From positions 1-12,422 of the forward strand of contig CAIQLZ010000077.1 in assembly GCA_903872785.1 (NCBI GenBank): a stretch of DNA of 12,422 nucleotides, given 5' to 3'. The notes beneath the pieces are model-generated. The model was given only the letters and a program-made list of their open reading frames with translations. It was not told the origin of the DNA and ran no database searches. Of the stretch, positions 1-6,520 are shown piece after piece. Position numbers and translations under genes: made by a program. The stretch's first letter is position 1. The number at the start of each line of letters is the position of its first letter. Source of the stretch: Candidatus Levyibacteriota bacterium. Its GTDB lineage: Bacteria; Patescibacteriota; Microgenomatia; Levybacterales; UBA12049.

Positions 1-638
1 AAAGTTATACCAAGAAGTTCATTCTTCGGAGATATTTTCCTGAGTATCTTTCCTATAAAAAATACTGTTCCCAAAAAACTCACTGAAATAAGTATTTTGA
101 AAAGAAAAAATGTCGGCAAAAAGAATTGCATTCCAATAAAAGATAGGGGCACAGTTAAAACAAGCCAAGTTGGCCCATACGGATAAAGTCTATGTGTCCA
201 ATGCATAAATGAAAGCATTGGATCAGAGGCATAATCTAAAGCTTTATGTAGATATGGACTTTGATGATAAAAAGTGACAATTTTTGCATCAAAAATATAA
301 TTAAAAAGATCGTATGAAAAAGCATTATAAGAAAAGGTTAAGATAATTGTTGTTGCGATTACTAAAAACCAAATTGTCTTTTTGGAAATTTTTTCTCTGT
401 AAGCGCTGTTAAAAAGCAATAAATAAAAAATGAAAAGCGCTAAAATTATACCAACAAACAATAAGCTTGAAAGTGGTCTTTGAAAATAACCAATCTGCTG
501 AAAATATTTTTGAATAACCTGCCAAATCGACCATCTTGACAACGTAAGGCTTAGGTCCACCTGAGTAAAAGAATATAAAAATAAACAAACCGCCGATATT
601 AGGTATCCTAATTGAAGAAATTTAAGCTTTAAACTCAC
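1..638 (-). CDS. Partial GT-C-type membrane glycosyltransferase (N-terminal 212 residues)
   Basis: I found this reading frame by translating the minus strand; it is open to the window edge, so the C-terminus is missing. It starts at GTG (636-638), whose bases overlap the TGA stop of the upstream GT2 gene (GTGA overlap). The Shine-Dalgarno GGGGAG lies 5 bases before it, which indicates translational coupling. The protein is very hydrophobic, with membrane segments near residues 8-24, 57-76, 88-104 and 157-195. The first large extracytoplasmic loop contains YDLFNYIFDAKI (109-120), QSPY (126-129) and YPYGPTW (152-158). This acidic loop followed by an aromatic YGP segment resembles GT-C transferases that use polyprenyl-phosphate sugars (GT87/mannosyltransferase-like). 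The neighbouring GT2 would make the lipid-linked donor. Family level is inferred from topology and motifs; the sugar and acceptor are unknown. Confidence 0.75.
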   Translation of the reverse strand, partial: MSLKLKFLQLGYLISAVCLFLYSFTQVDLSLTLSRWSIWQVIQKYFQQIGYFQRPLSSLLFVGIILALFIFYLLLFNSAYREKISKKTIWFLVIATTIILTFSYNAFSYDLFNYIFDAKIVTFYHQSPYLHKALDYASDPMLSFMHWTHRLYPYGPTWLVLTVPLSFIGMQFFLPTFFLFKILISVSFLGTVFFIGKILRKISPKNELLGIT

Positions 639-1390
639 TTATACTCCCCTCTTAAATCTTTAATTTTAATTTTAATTAAATCTATTACTCCTGCAATTGA
701 GTCTTTTAGCGGATTTACTCTTCTTGTTTCAACATAAAGCCAATCAACGGGAACTTCTTTAATTTTATAGCCTAAATTTTCCGCAATAAATAAGAGTTCG
801 ACATCAAATCCCGCAGAAACATTTGATCCGGAGATCGTATTGAAATTATTATGCAATTTATTAATTATCTTGAAAAGTTTTTGTGCAGGATCTTTTTTAA
901 ACATTTTAAATCCGCATTGAGTATCGGAAATCCCGTGAATACCAACCAGGATTGTTCTAAGGATTACCATTCCTTTTGCCATAAGTTTTCTTGTCCAGGG
1001 ACTACCCTTTCTTTGAGATTTTCTGGAGCCGATTACTATATCATACCCTTCAGCAAAATATGGCAATAGTTTATTTATTTCTTCTATCGGAGTTGCCTGA
1101 TCCATATCGCTAAAAAGAACATAATCTCCTTTTGAATTTAAAACTCCGGTAGTTACTGCCCCAGCTTTCCCTAAATGAGAATTTTCTATTAATTTAAAAT
1201 TGGGATTATTTGCAGAAAATTTTTTTACGAAATCTACGCTTCCGTCTGTCGAACCATCATCTACGATAATCACTTCATATAAAAATTGTTTTTTGCTTAA
1301 AAAATGTTCAACTTTATCTAAAACGCCTTTCTGCAGATTTGCCATTTCATCATATGAAGGTATAACAACAGAAAGAAAAACTTTACTCAC
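635..1390 (-). CDS. GT2 polyprenyl-phosphate glycosyltransferase (dolichyl-phosphate beta-glucosyltransferase/ALG5-like)
   Basis: A GT-A fold family 2 enzyme that is expected to transfer a sugar from UDP- or GDP-sugar to polyprenyl phosphate at the inner face of the membrane. In the 251-residue form, SVVIPSYDE (7-15) and VDDGSTD (43-49) bind the nucleotide and DMD (95-97) is the metal-binding DXD-like site. DTQCGFKMF and FDVELLFIAENLGYKIKEVPVDW in the C-terminal half are typical of the dolichyl-phosphate glucosyl/mannosyltransferase group. I chose GTG at 1388-1390. The longer frame begins at a TTG (1426) that is the -35 box of the gene's own promoter, so its first 12 codons are promoter DNA. 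With the chosen start the -10 box ends 7 bases upstream and no Shine-Dalgarno is present, so the mRNA should be leaderless. The downstream GT-C gene overlaps its stop. Substrate sugar unresolved. Confidence 0.9.
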   Translation of the reverse strand: MSKVFLSVVIPSYDEMANLQKGVLDKVEHFLSKKQFLYEVIIVDDGSTDGSVDFVKKFSANNPNFKLIENSHLGKAGAVTTGVLNSKGDYVLFSDMDQATPIEEINKLLPYFAEGYDIVIGSRKSQRKGSPWTRKLMAKGMVILRTILVGIHGISDTQCGFKMFKKDPAQKLFKIINKLHNNFNTISGSNVSAGFDVELLFIAENLGYKIKEVPVDWLYVETRRVNPLKDSIAGVIDLIKIKIKDLRGEYK

Positions 1391-1397
1391 ATCAAAA

Positions 1398-1426
1398 ATT
1401 ATACTAAAAATAACCCTAGAGAACAA
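1398..1426 (-). promoter_or_regulatory. Promoter of the GT2/GT-C operon
   Basis: On the minus strand TTGTTC (1421-1426) is followed after exactly 17 bases by a consensus TATAAT (1398-1403). The expected start of transcription falls on or next to the GTG at 1390, giving a leaderless transcript. Its -35 box lies 6 bases from the -35 box of the divergent tRNA-Glu promoter. Confidence 0.75.
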
Positions 1427-1432
1427 TTAAGC

Positions 1433-1461
1433 TTGTTTGAGTGTCTAATTTAGGGTAAAAT
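1433..1461 (+). promoter_or_regulatory. Promoter of tRNA-Glu
   Basis: TTGTTT (1433-1438) and TAAAAT (1456-1461) are separated by 17 bases. Transcription should start near 1468, leaving only about 3 bases of 5' leader for RNase P to remove. Confidence 0.7.
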
Positions 1462-1470
1462 ATGCTTAAA

Positions 1471-1544
1471 GGCCCTATCGTCTAGTGGTCCAGGACGTCA
1501 CCTTCTCAAGGTGAAGATCAGGGGTTCAAATCCCCTTGGGGCTA
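1471..1544 (+). tRNA. trnE: tRNA-Glu (anticodon CTC)
   Basis: The sequence folds as a full cloverleaf. The acceptor is GGCCCTA with TGGGGCT (G1-T72 and T6-G67 as wobbles). The D arm is GTCTAGTGGTCCAGGAC, as in bacterial tRNA-Glu. The anticodon stem is TCACC/GGTGA around loop TTCTCAA, giving anticodon CTC, which reads GAG. The T arm is AGGGG-TTCAAAT-CCCCT. The discriminator is A at 1544. CCA is not encoded (CTC follows), so it must be added after transcription, unlike the tRNA-Gln in this window. Confidence 0.95.
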
Positions 1545-1584
1545 CTCAATGCAAAATCGTTACTTTGAATACCAAGAATAGCAT

Positions 1585-1666
1585 GATACTCCGAACTAAT
1601 CTCACGGTTCTATGCACATCTTAAACTCCCAATAATTAAAGCTAATCTAATTTAACCCCAGTGAGA
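1585..1666 (+). repeat. Recurring intergenic element, copy A, with terminal inverted sequence
   Basis: TCTCACGGTT (1600-1609) can pair with AACC (1654-1657) plus GTGAGA (1661-1666), leaving CCA as a bulge. This makes a 10-bp stem enclosing about 44 bases. The left part (1585-1627: GATACTCCG, CTCACGGTTC, AAACT) recurs at 5570-5611, and the right part ACCCCAGTGAGA (1655-1666) recurs at 6509-6520. There is no T-run, so it is not a standard terminator. It could be a small decayed repeat or miniature element, or a structured RNA; its nature is unknown. Confidence 0.45.
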
Positions 1667-1756
1667 GTTGAATTCTACTTGAGCTTAAATTCTCTGAGTA
1701 TATATTTTAGTACAAAAATGGACCATAACGATGTCCAATTTGAAATCAAAAGGTCA

Positions 1757-1798
1757 TTGACAAATAAAAAAGTTCCTAGTACACTAGGAACTAGGAAC
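1757..1798 (+). promoter_or_regulatory. Promoter and palindromic operator of the wHTH-phosphoribosyltransferase gene
   Basis: A consensus -35 TTGACA (1757-1762) is followed after 17 bases by the -10 box TACACT (1780-1785). The -10 box lies inside the perfect inverted repeat AGTTCCTAG-TACA-CTAGGAACT (1771-1792). A third half-site, AGGAACT, follows directly at 1793-1799. A dimeric repressor bound here would block the promoter, and the downstream gene encodes a winged-helix protein, so autoregulation is the natural reading (inference). The AGGA at 1793-1796 also serves as a Shine-Dalgarno 9 bases before the ATG at 1806. Confidence 0.7.
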
Positions 1799-1805
1799 TT
1801 TAAAT

Positions 1806-2783
1806 ATGAAATTAACATCAGACAAAATTATTAATTACATTTCTAGGAACGGTCAGGCAAGCGGTAAGGAATTAACTGATTACTTAGAAAATATTAGCGG
1901 ACGAGCAGTAAGAAAACAATTAAAAAATCTTACCGATAAAAATATTCTTCAGAAAATCGGCAAACCTCCTAAAGTATATTATTTACTCGCAGCTGATAAA
2001 AAGATAGCTAGAACTATTAACATTGACCAAAAAGCACTTAATATTATCAATAAAAGATATTTATATATTACCCCCACAGGTGAAGCAAAAGAAGGCTTGG
2101 CAGGCTTTCTTGTCTGGTGTGAAAAAACAAAGCAAGATCCAGTAAAAACTGCAAATGAATACATAACTACCCTCAAAAAATTTGATAGGTTTAAAAAAAA
2201 TGATCTTATTGATGGAATGCCAAAAATGAAAAATACTTTTAAAAATGTTTTCTTAGACAAAATTTTCTATCTTGACTTTTATAGTATCGAAAGATTTGGC
2301 AAAACTAAGCTTGGCCAGACACTTCTTTATGCAAAACAAAGTCAAAATATATCTCTTATTCGTAGACTAGTTGACGAAATTCGTCCTGAAATTGTTAGAC
2401 TCATACATTCACAAAATATCGACGGTATTCTTTTTATTCCTCCTACAGTGAAACGAGAAATACAATTTATGAAAGAACTGGAAGAAAAATTACGCCTGCC
2501 AATAAACACTCTTTCCGTAACGAAAATAAAAACGGAAATTATTGTTCCGCAAAAAACTCTTTCTAAGCTTGAAGATCGAATTGAAAATGCTAAAAAAACA
2601 ATTATAGTTGACGACAAAAAAATATATAAAAATTTACTTCTTATCGACGATGCAATTGGATCCGGAGCTACAATGAACGAAACTGCAAGACAAATTAGAA
2701 ATAAAAATTTGGCAAGTAACAATATTATTGGATTAGCTATTACAGGAAGCTTTAAGGGATTTGATGTAATAAGCGAAGTGTAA
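1806..2783 (+). CDS. Winged-helix DNA-binding domain fused to a ComF-like phosphoribosyltransferase
   Basis: The N-terminal 60 or so residues read as a winged helix: KIINYISRNGQASGKELTDYL, then a recognition-type helix SGRAVRKQLKNL, then the wing KIGKPPKVYYLL. Residues 70-180 match no domain I recognise. The C-terminal part (about 185-325) is a type I phosphoribosyltransferase, with the PRPP loop LLLIDDAIGSGATMN (277-291) carrying the DD acidic pair and the GSGAT turn. PQKTLSKLEDRIENAKK (248-264) resembles the stretch before the PRPP loop in ComF proteins. Such fusions are known in principle from PurR, where PRPP modulates DNA binding; here the catalytic-looking loop is intact, so it could be an enzyme, a sensor or both. 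It is a single gene with its own palindromic promoter. The ATG at 1806 fits the Shine-Dalgarno AGGA. Target genes and ligand are unknown. Confidence 0.8.
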   Translation: MKLTSDKIINYISRNGQASGKELTDYLENISGRAVRKQLKNLTDKNILQKIGKPPKVYYLLAADKKIARTINIDQKALNIINKRYLYITPTGEAKEGLAGFLVWCEKTKQDPVKTANEYITTLKKFDRFKKNDLIDGMPKMKNTFKNVFLDKIFYLDFYSIERFGKTKLGQTLLYAKQSQNISLIRRLVDEIRPEIVRLIHSQNIDGILFIPPTVKREIQFMKELEEKLRLPINTLSVTKIKTEIIVPQKTLSKLEDRIENAKKTIIVDDKKIYKNLLLIDDAIGSGATMNETARQIRNKNLASNNIIGLAITGSFKGFDVISEV

Positions 2784-2898
2784 TTTAGTTCTTTTCTATC
2801 CTTCGATATGCAGCTATCAAATTAATATCCAGAGCAAAAATGGTTCGACGGTATTTACATTAAGACTACTTGATATATCTTAATATAGATACAGAAGT

Positions 2899-3120
2899 TT
2901 ATTTATAGAGTTGACTATGCTTTCCCAACACTTCAAATACTATAATTGTTTCTTCTCCCTCTTTGAACTTACTATATAAAACCCTCCAATCGCCAGTAAT
3001 ATTAATGCTTTTATACCCTTGCAAAATCCCTCTTAACGGATGGCTTCTTAACTGAGGATCTAAAGGATCTTGAATAAGTAATTTAATTCGTTTTTCACTT
3101 CAATTATCCAAGCTTTTCAA
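2899..3120 (-). pseudogene. Remnant of a YafQ/RelE-type mRNA interferase toxin
   Basis: The minus strand has 66 uninterrupted codons (3099 down to the TAA at 2899). They encode the C-terminal core of the YafQ/RelE toxin family: DPQLRSHPLRG, GDWRVLY and EVLGKHSQLY, including the His, Asp-Trp-Arg and final His/aromatic positions of that family. A TGA at 3100-3102 interrupts the frame where a W or L codon would fit (LDN-stop-SEKRIKLL). Only six more codons lie between it and the next upstream stop (TAA, 3124-3126), so the usual N-terminal beta strand is absent in every frame I read. No antitoxin gene is visible on either side. The flanking bases 2784-2898 and 3121-3252 hold no coding sequence or clear signal. 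The remnant is probably a dead toxin-antitoxin locus. Confidence 0.75.
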
Positions 3121-3252
3121 AATTTAAGTTATATTGGAAAGTTAAGACAAAGGTGGACAGGGTGTAAAAGATTAACAATACAACATTCTTCTACCCTAGC
3201 TTTATCTATTTAACAAACATATTTATAATTGGGTCTGGTAATTAGGTATCCG

Positions 3253-5352
3253 TTAAGTTTTTTTAAACGAATTTGTTTGTATTTTTCTAGATAATTTAAA
3301 GTATAAAAATACTATCAAAACAAGAAGAATTCCAATAATAATTAGTGAGGTAATTGAGAACGTATTGCCTGTCATATTGACATTAACTGTTAGAGTTTGA
3401 TTTTTCTGGTCTCCTGTAAGAGTAAGTTTTTGTTGTCCGTTAAGTCCGTTATAAGCAAGATTTACGGTATGCTCTCCTTTCTCAACATTGGTAAAATGGG
3501 CAATACCTTTAGTGTCTGTTTTTGAGGTTTGTATTTTAGAATGAAGCGTAACTAATGCTCCAATAAGGGGTTTTCCTTTATCCAGGACTTTTACATCAAG
3601 GTTGTATCCTGTTGTTTTGTTTACTGAAGTATTGTTACTGCTTAATTTTCCCTGGATATCACAAGAAAGATTTAATTTCATTCCTATGGAAAGAAGATCA
3701 TCTGAGGAGAAAATATTTTTATTCAGATCCTTAATTAAGGTATATTTACTGCCATCTCCTAGTTTATCTGCAGCAATAGACCATAAAGAATCACCTGGCT
3801 GAACAATATACGAACAACTGTTTGTATTTGATGGTTTAAGAGTTGAGGAAACAATAAGATTTTGTTCAGAGAAAAGATTAGATAATATTCCTCCTCCTTT
3901 GGTAGTTACGGATTTTACAGAAGACCAGTTTCCGGGCATACAGCCATTCCCCCCTCTAACCTTAAAGTAGTAAGTAGTATTGGGAGATAAAGCATTAATT
4001 GTATAGCTTAAGGCTGTGGGAGAAGAACCTTGATTAAACTGGGTACTAAATCCTTCGGCTATAGAAGTAAATCCATAGCTTATGAAATAATAACTGACAG
4101 GATTTCCTGCCGGTGCAAAATACAAAGTTGCTTGAGTAGAATTAGTATCTATTTGAAAAAGATCGGGAGCAGTAATTGGCGCACTATCTCCGCAGGACAA
4201 AGGAGAAGAGGTAGAAGATGAAGAATTGTTATTACTATTATTGGTTTGGGTTGGAGTGGGAGTTGAAGTAGGAGAGGGTGTAGGCGTTGAAGTTGATGTC
4301 GGTGTGGGAGTTGAAGTAGCCTCAGTGATAAATGTATTTTCACTACCATAACTTGTACCCTGTGAATTTGTAGCATATGCTCTTACGTAATAGGTTGTTC
4401 CAGATGCTAGACTTGCAATACTACTTACAAAAGTCCCTAATCCCGAACCGTCGTTTGTACAATTATTAGTTAATGTTGGAGAAGTGCTTGTACTCCAGCA
4501 AACACCTTTTGCAGTAACCGCTGCACCTTGCGCGTCTGTTACGTTTCCACCAGATGTTGCAGAATTATTAGTTATGGCGGAAATAGAAGCCGTCAATACA
4601 ACCGGTAATCCCGGATCGACAAAAGTAACTCCCTGTAGTTCGATCAGGAAATTGTCTATTTTTTCCATCCTGGAGCCTGCAGCTGAAAAATATCCGTGTA
4701 TGATACTTGCGCTACCAAGATCGCTATTTACAACACCCGCTAATGTTTTTTCAGTTTTCATCGTACCCAATACGCCACTTGAATCAGAATTCCAAATCTG
4801 GAATTTGAGGTCATAAGTATTGCTTCCTTTTGCGGTGACTTCAAAAATCATTTTATACCAATTTCCGAGAACCAAATCCGGGGGCCAACTTACAGTTGTG
4901 TATATTCGGTTATTAGCAAAAAAGCCACCGCCACCATGAAACACCATGCCAATTCCCTTGGCTGGTGAGCCATAATAATCAGTAGTATTAGTATCTACTT
5001 TAGAAAATCCCAGACCACCATAGCCTGAATTTGCTTTAATCTTAAAAAAAGCACTAAATGTGTATATATCACCTGCACCAGAAACGCTATAACCTTGCTT
5101 TGTAGTCCAAATCTCATCCGAGCCTAAAGGAACATTGACAACTCCAGTATTATTAATGCCACCTGTGGAGACATTCGTAAACTGGGGAGAACTGGATGGG
5201 TTAAAGTAATTAGTTAGGTCTGAAATATTGTCGAAAGTAACTAAATTAGATACTGTGGCTGCCTGAACAGGAACAACTAAAAATAAGAATATAAAAACGA
5301 AACCGGTCATGAGCGCCAGACCTGTTTTCGATACCATTCTTGTTATTTTCAT
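3253..5352 (-). CDS. Secreted, membrane-anchored surface protein with FN3-like, LysM and carboxypeptidase-regulatory-like domains
   Basis: I chose the ATG at 5350-5352 (699 residues). A GTG 24 bases upstream is in frame, but it lies over the region carrying the Shine-Dalgarno (GGCAGGA, 8 bases before this ATG). Layout: a signal peptide (1-31, hydrophobic core LMTGFVFIFLFLVVP, likely cleaved after VQA); a LamG/jelly-roll-like beta region (about 35-242); an FN3-like domain (250-343, ending TTYYVRAYATNSQGTSYG); a Thr/Pro/Ser then Asn/Ser linker (345-384); a second FN3-like domain (396-484, NTTYYFKVRGG); a LysM domain (515-562, YIVQPGDSLWSIA) that would bind peptidoglycan; a carboxypeptidase-regulatory-like domain (584-660); and a C-terminal membrane helix (667-685) with a basic tail. 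It should sit in the envelope with its domains outside. It is a monocistronic gene with no close homologue that I recognise. No convincing -35/-10 pair was found upstream. Confidence 0.85.
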   Translation of the reverse strand: MKITRMVSKTGLALMTGFVFIFLFLVVPVQAATVSNLVTFDNISDLTNYFNPSSSPQFTNVSTGGINNTGVVNVPLGSDEIWTTKQGYSVSGAGDIYTFSAFFKIKANSGYGGLGFSKVDTNTTDYYGSPAKGIGMVFHGGGGFFANNRIYTTVSWPPDLVLGNWYKMIFEVTAKGSNTYDLKFQIWNSDSSGVLGTMKTEKTLAGVVNSDLGSASIIHGYFSAAGSRMEKIDNFLIELQGVTFVDPGLPVVLTASISAITNNSATSGGNVTDAQGAAVTAKGVCWSTSTSPTLTNNCTNDGSGLGTFVSSIASLASGTTYYVRAYATNSQGTSYGSENTFITEATSTPTPTSTSTPTPSPTSTPTPTQTNNSNNNSSSSTSSPLSCGDSAPITAPDLFQIDTNSTQATLYFAPAGNPVSYYFISYGFTSIAEGFSTQFNQGSSPTALSYTINALSPNTTYYFKVRGGNGCMPGNWSSVKSVTTKGGGILSNLFSEQNLIVSSTLKPSNTNSCSYIVQPGDSLWSIAADKLGDGSKYTLIKDLNKNIFSSDDLLSIGMKLNLSCDIQGKLSSNNTSVNKTTGYNLDVKVLDKGKPLIGALVTLHSKIQTSKTDTKGIAHFTNVEKGEHTVNLAYNGLNGQQKLTLTGDQKNQTLTVNVNMTGNTFSITSLIIIGILLVLIVFLYFKLSRKIQTNSFKKT
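4243..4320 (-). repeat. Low-complexity TPTPTS-type linker coding repeat
   Basis: Within the surface-protein gene, alternating Thr/Ser-Pro codons encode repeats such as STPTPT and TSTPTPSPT, followed by an Asn/Ser run. In DNA this appears as purine-rich GGAGT/GTTGAAGT repeats on the plus strand. It is a likely spot for length variation by slippage and a possible O-glycosylation region (inference). Confidence 0.7.
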
Positions 5353-5492
5353 AAAATATATCCTGCCTTCACCCACTATATATTTAATAAGTTTCTCACT
5401 GTTTAGAGAATATTACAAGAGTTTACTTTCTTCTTTTGGAGTAATTAAAGTTATCCTAAAGCTATTTCAAAGCTCCCGTCACGATCATAGCC

Positions 5493-5520
5493 TGTCTCAT
5501 TCTCCGGACTTAATGAGACA
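5493..5520. repeat. Perfect 9-bp inverted repeat
   Basis: TGTCTCATT (5493-5501) and AATGAGACA (5512-5520) flank a 10-base loop CTCCGGACTT. There is no T-run on either side, so this is more likely an operator or part of the recurring spacer element than a terminator. A further ATGAGA follows at 5522-5527. Confidence 0.55.
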
Positions 5521-5569
5521 AATGAGATAGCATAAAAGTGAATTGCCTTAAATTCTGATAACATAGATT

Positions 5570-5611
5570 GATATTCCGGATTCTCTCACGGTTCGATCCA
5601 AAATCTAAACT
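5570..5611 (+). repeat. Recurring intergenic element, copy B (left part)
   Basis: GATATTCCGGA, TCTCACGGTTC (5584-5594) and TAAACT (5606-5611) match copy A (1585-1627) in the same order and nearly the same spacing. The 11-base core TCTCACGGTTC is identical. The right-hand ACCCCAGTGAGA half found in copy A is not present here. Confidence 0.45.
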
Positions 5612-5696
5612 ACAAAGTTACTGAAAGTTTTGATTTCTAAATCAAGCTAAAATCCACTTGCTGAAGCGTCATTGGAACTTATTAACTTGTATCTTG

Positions 5697-5725
5697 TTGA
5701 AAACTTTATATAGAATCTGTATAGT
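5697..5725 (+). promoter_or_regulatory. Promoter of the HAD hydrolase gene (leaderless)
   Basis: TTGAAA (5697-5702) and TATAGT (5720-5725) are 17 bases apart. Six bases separate the -10 box from the ATG at 5732, so transcription should start at the A of the start codon. Confidence 0.75.
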
Positions 5726-5731
5726 CAGGCT

Positions 5732-6406
5732 ATGCTAAAGGGAGCAGAATTTGAAAAATCAAGAGAAGAAAAACTAATTGGAATTAAGACAATTATCTCT
5801 GATTGGAGCGGTGTCTTTAGTGACGATAGAAAACCTGTCTACGAAGCAAACATGCGAGTTATAGAAAAGCATGGAAAAATAAGGGTGAGTTTCGATGAAT
5901 GGCTTCCTATTACACGACTTACTCCTGTAGAGCTATTTAAAGACTTTGGAATAGATGATGATCACGATGTACTTTTTGAAGAGTACAGAAAAACATATTC
6001 GCAAGTTAGAAGGGAAGGGATTCATCCCGTTGCCTACCCCGATGTGAAAGATTTTCTTACTGGTTTAAAAGCAAAAAGAATCCCGATAGTTGTGGTGAGC
6101 AGTCATCCCGAACAGAACTTAAGAACGGAAGCCATAGAATATGGAATAGATCATTATTTTGAGGGATTTTATGGGAATTTAAAAGACAAAGCTGCTGCGA
6201 TACAGATGGTGTGCGGACTAAAAAATATTCATCCTTCCTCAACAGCTTACATTGGAGACACAATTTACGATGTACAGGAAGCCAAAAAAGCAGAAGCAAA
6301 GTCTGTTGCCGTAGCTACGGGTTATCATGTAAGAAAACGCTTAGCTGAAGAAAATCCAGATTTACTACTTAACTCCCTATCCGAACTTATTAATAAATTA
6401 ATTTAA
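5732..6406 (+). CDS. HAD-superfamily hydrolase with a DWSG variant of motif I
   Basis: A 224-residue protein of the haloacid dehalogenase fold with a small alpha-helical cap (about 35-100). Motif I is SDWSGVFSDD, with nucleophile Asp24. The second acid, normally Asp two residues later, is Ser26. Motif II is the strand IPIVVVSS (Ser123). Motif III Lys is in GNLKDKAAA (Lys151 or Lys153). Motif IV is GDTIYD (175-180), which binds Mg2+. Loss of the second aspartate is known in phosphonatase-type members (DWAG), so activity on something other than an ordinary phosphomonoester is possible. Substrate unknown. The gene is monocistronic with a leaderless promoter, and it converges on lon across a 163-base spacer. 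Confidence 0.85.
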   Translation: MLKGAEFEKSREEKLIGIKTIISDWSGVFSDDRKPVYEANMRVIEKHGKIRVSFDEWLPITRLTPVELFKDFGIDDDHDVLFEEYRKTYSQVRREGIHPVAYPDVKDFLTGLKAKRIPIVVVSSHPEQNLRTEAIEYGIDHYFEGFYGNLKDKAAAIQMVCGLKNIHPSSTAYIGDTIYDVQEAKKAEAKSVAVATGYHVRKRLAEENPDLLLNSLSELINKLI

Positions 6407-6471
6407 AGTTAGTCAACCTCACATAATAAATTAGGTCTAAGATTTACTCCTTAATGATAGTTAAACTGCAA

Positions 6472-6501
6472 AGCTTGCTTGAGATTGAGATTAAGCAAGC
6501 T
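6472..6501. repeat. Perfect 9-bp inverted repeat between convergent genes
   Basis: AGCTTGCTT (6472-6480) and AAGCAAGCT (6493-6501) enclose GAGATTGAGATT, itself a tandem hexamer. The inner G-T and A-T pairs can extend the stem to 11. It lies between the ends of the HAD gene (plus) and lon (minus), where a bidirectional terminator is expected. No T-run follows on either strand, so termination is only a possibility. Confidence 0.5.
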
Positions 6502-6508
6502 CTCCAGT

Positions 6509-6520
6509 ACCCCAGTGAGA
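6509..6520 (+). repeat. Recurring intergenic element, copy C (right part)
   Basis: ACCCCAGTGAGA is identical to the right end of copy A (1655-1666). TCCGATTCT (6533-6541) follows downstream and resembles the TCCG-containing left part of the other copies. CCTCAC lies upstream at 6417-6422 and could pair with GTGAG. This copy sits in a convergent spacer, unlike the other two. Confidence 0.35.

Larger units (their letters stand above)
5353..5731. other. 379-base divergent spacer without a gene
   Basis: This spacer separates the surface-protein gene (minus) from the HAD gene (plus). It holds TTCTC-N8-GAGAA (5393-5410) close to the surface-protein start, the 9-bp inverted repeat at 5493-5520, the second copy of the recurring element (5570-5611) and the HAD promoter (5697-5725). 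TCACGATCATAGCC (5479-5492) resembles part of the recurring element. No reading frame of coding quality and no tRNA-like fold was found. Confidence 0.6.

Noticed and set aside
1719..1737. Bulged hairpin TGGA-C-CAT-AACG-ATG-TCCA
   Set aside because: A short 7-bp stem with a bulge and no T-run or conserved partner, likely chance in AT-rich spacer.
3100..3102. TGA in the toxin frame read as glycine or tryptophan (alternative code, as in some CPR lineages)
   Set aside because: No intact gene in the window contains an in-frame TGA, glycine is encoded by GGN throughout, and the toxin frame also lacks its N-terminus.
4149..4376. Minus-strand 75-codon open frame rich in Leu and His, and a plus-strand frame at 4484-4816
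   Set aside because: Both are shadows of the surface-protein gene; the first comes from the repetitive Thr/Pro linker read out of frame.
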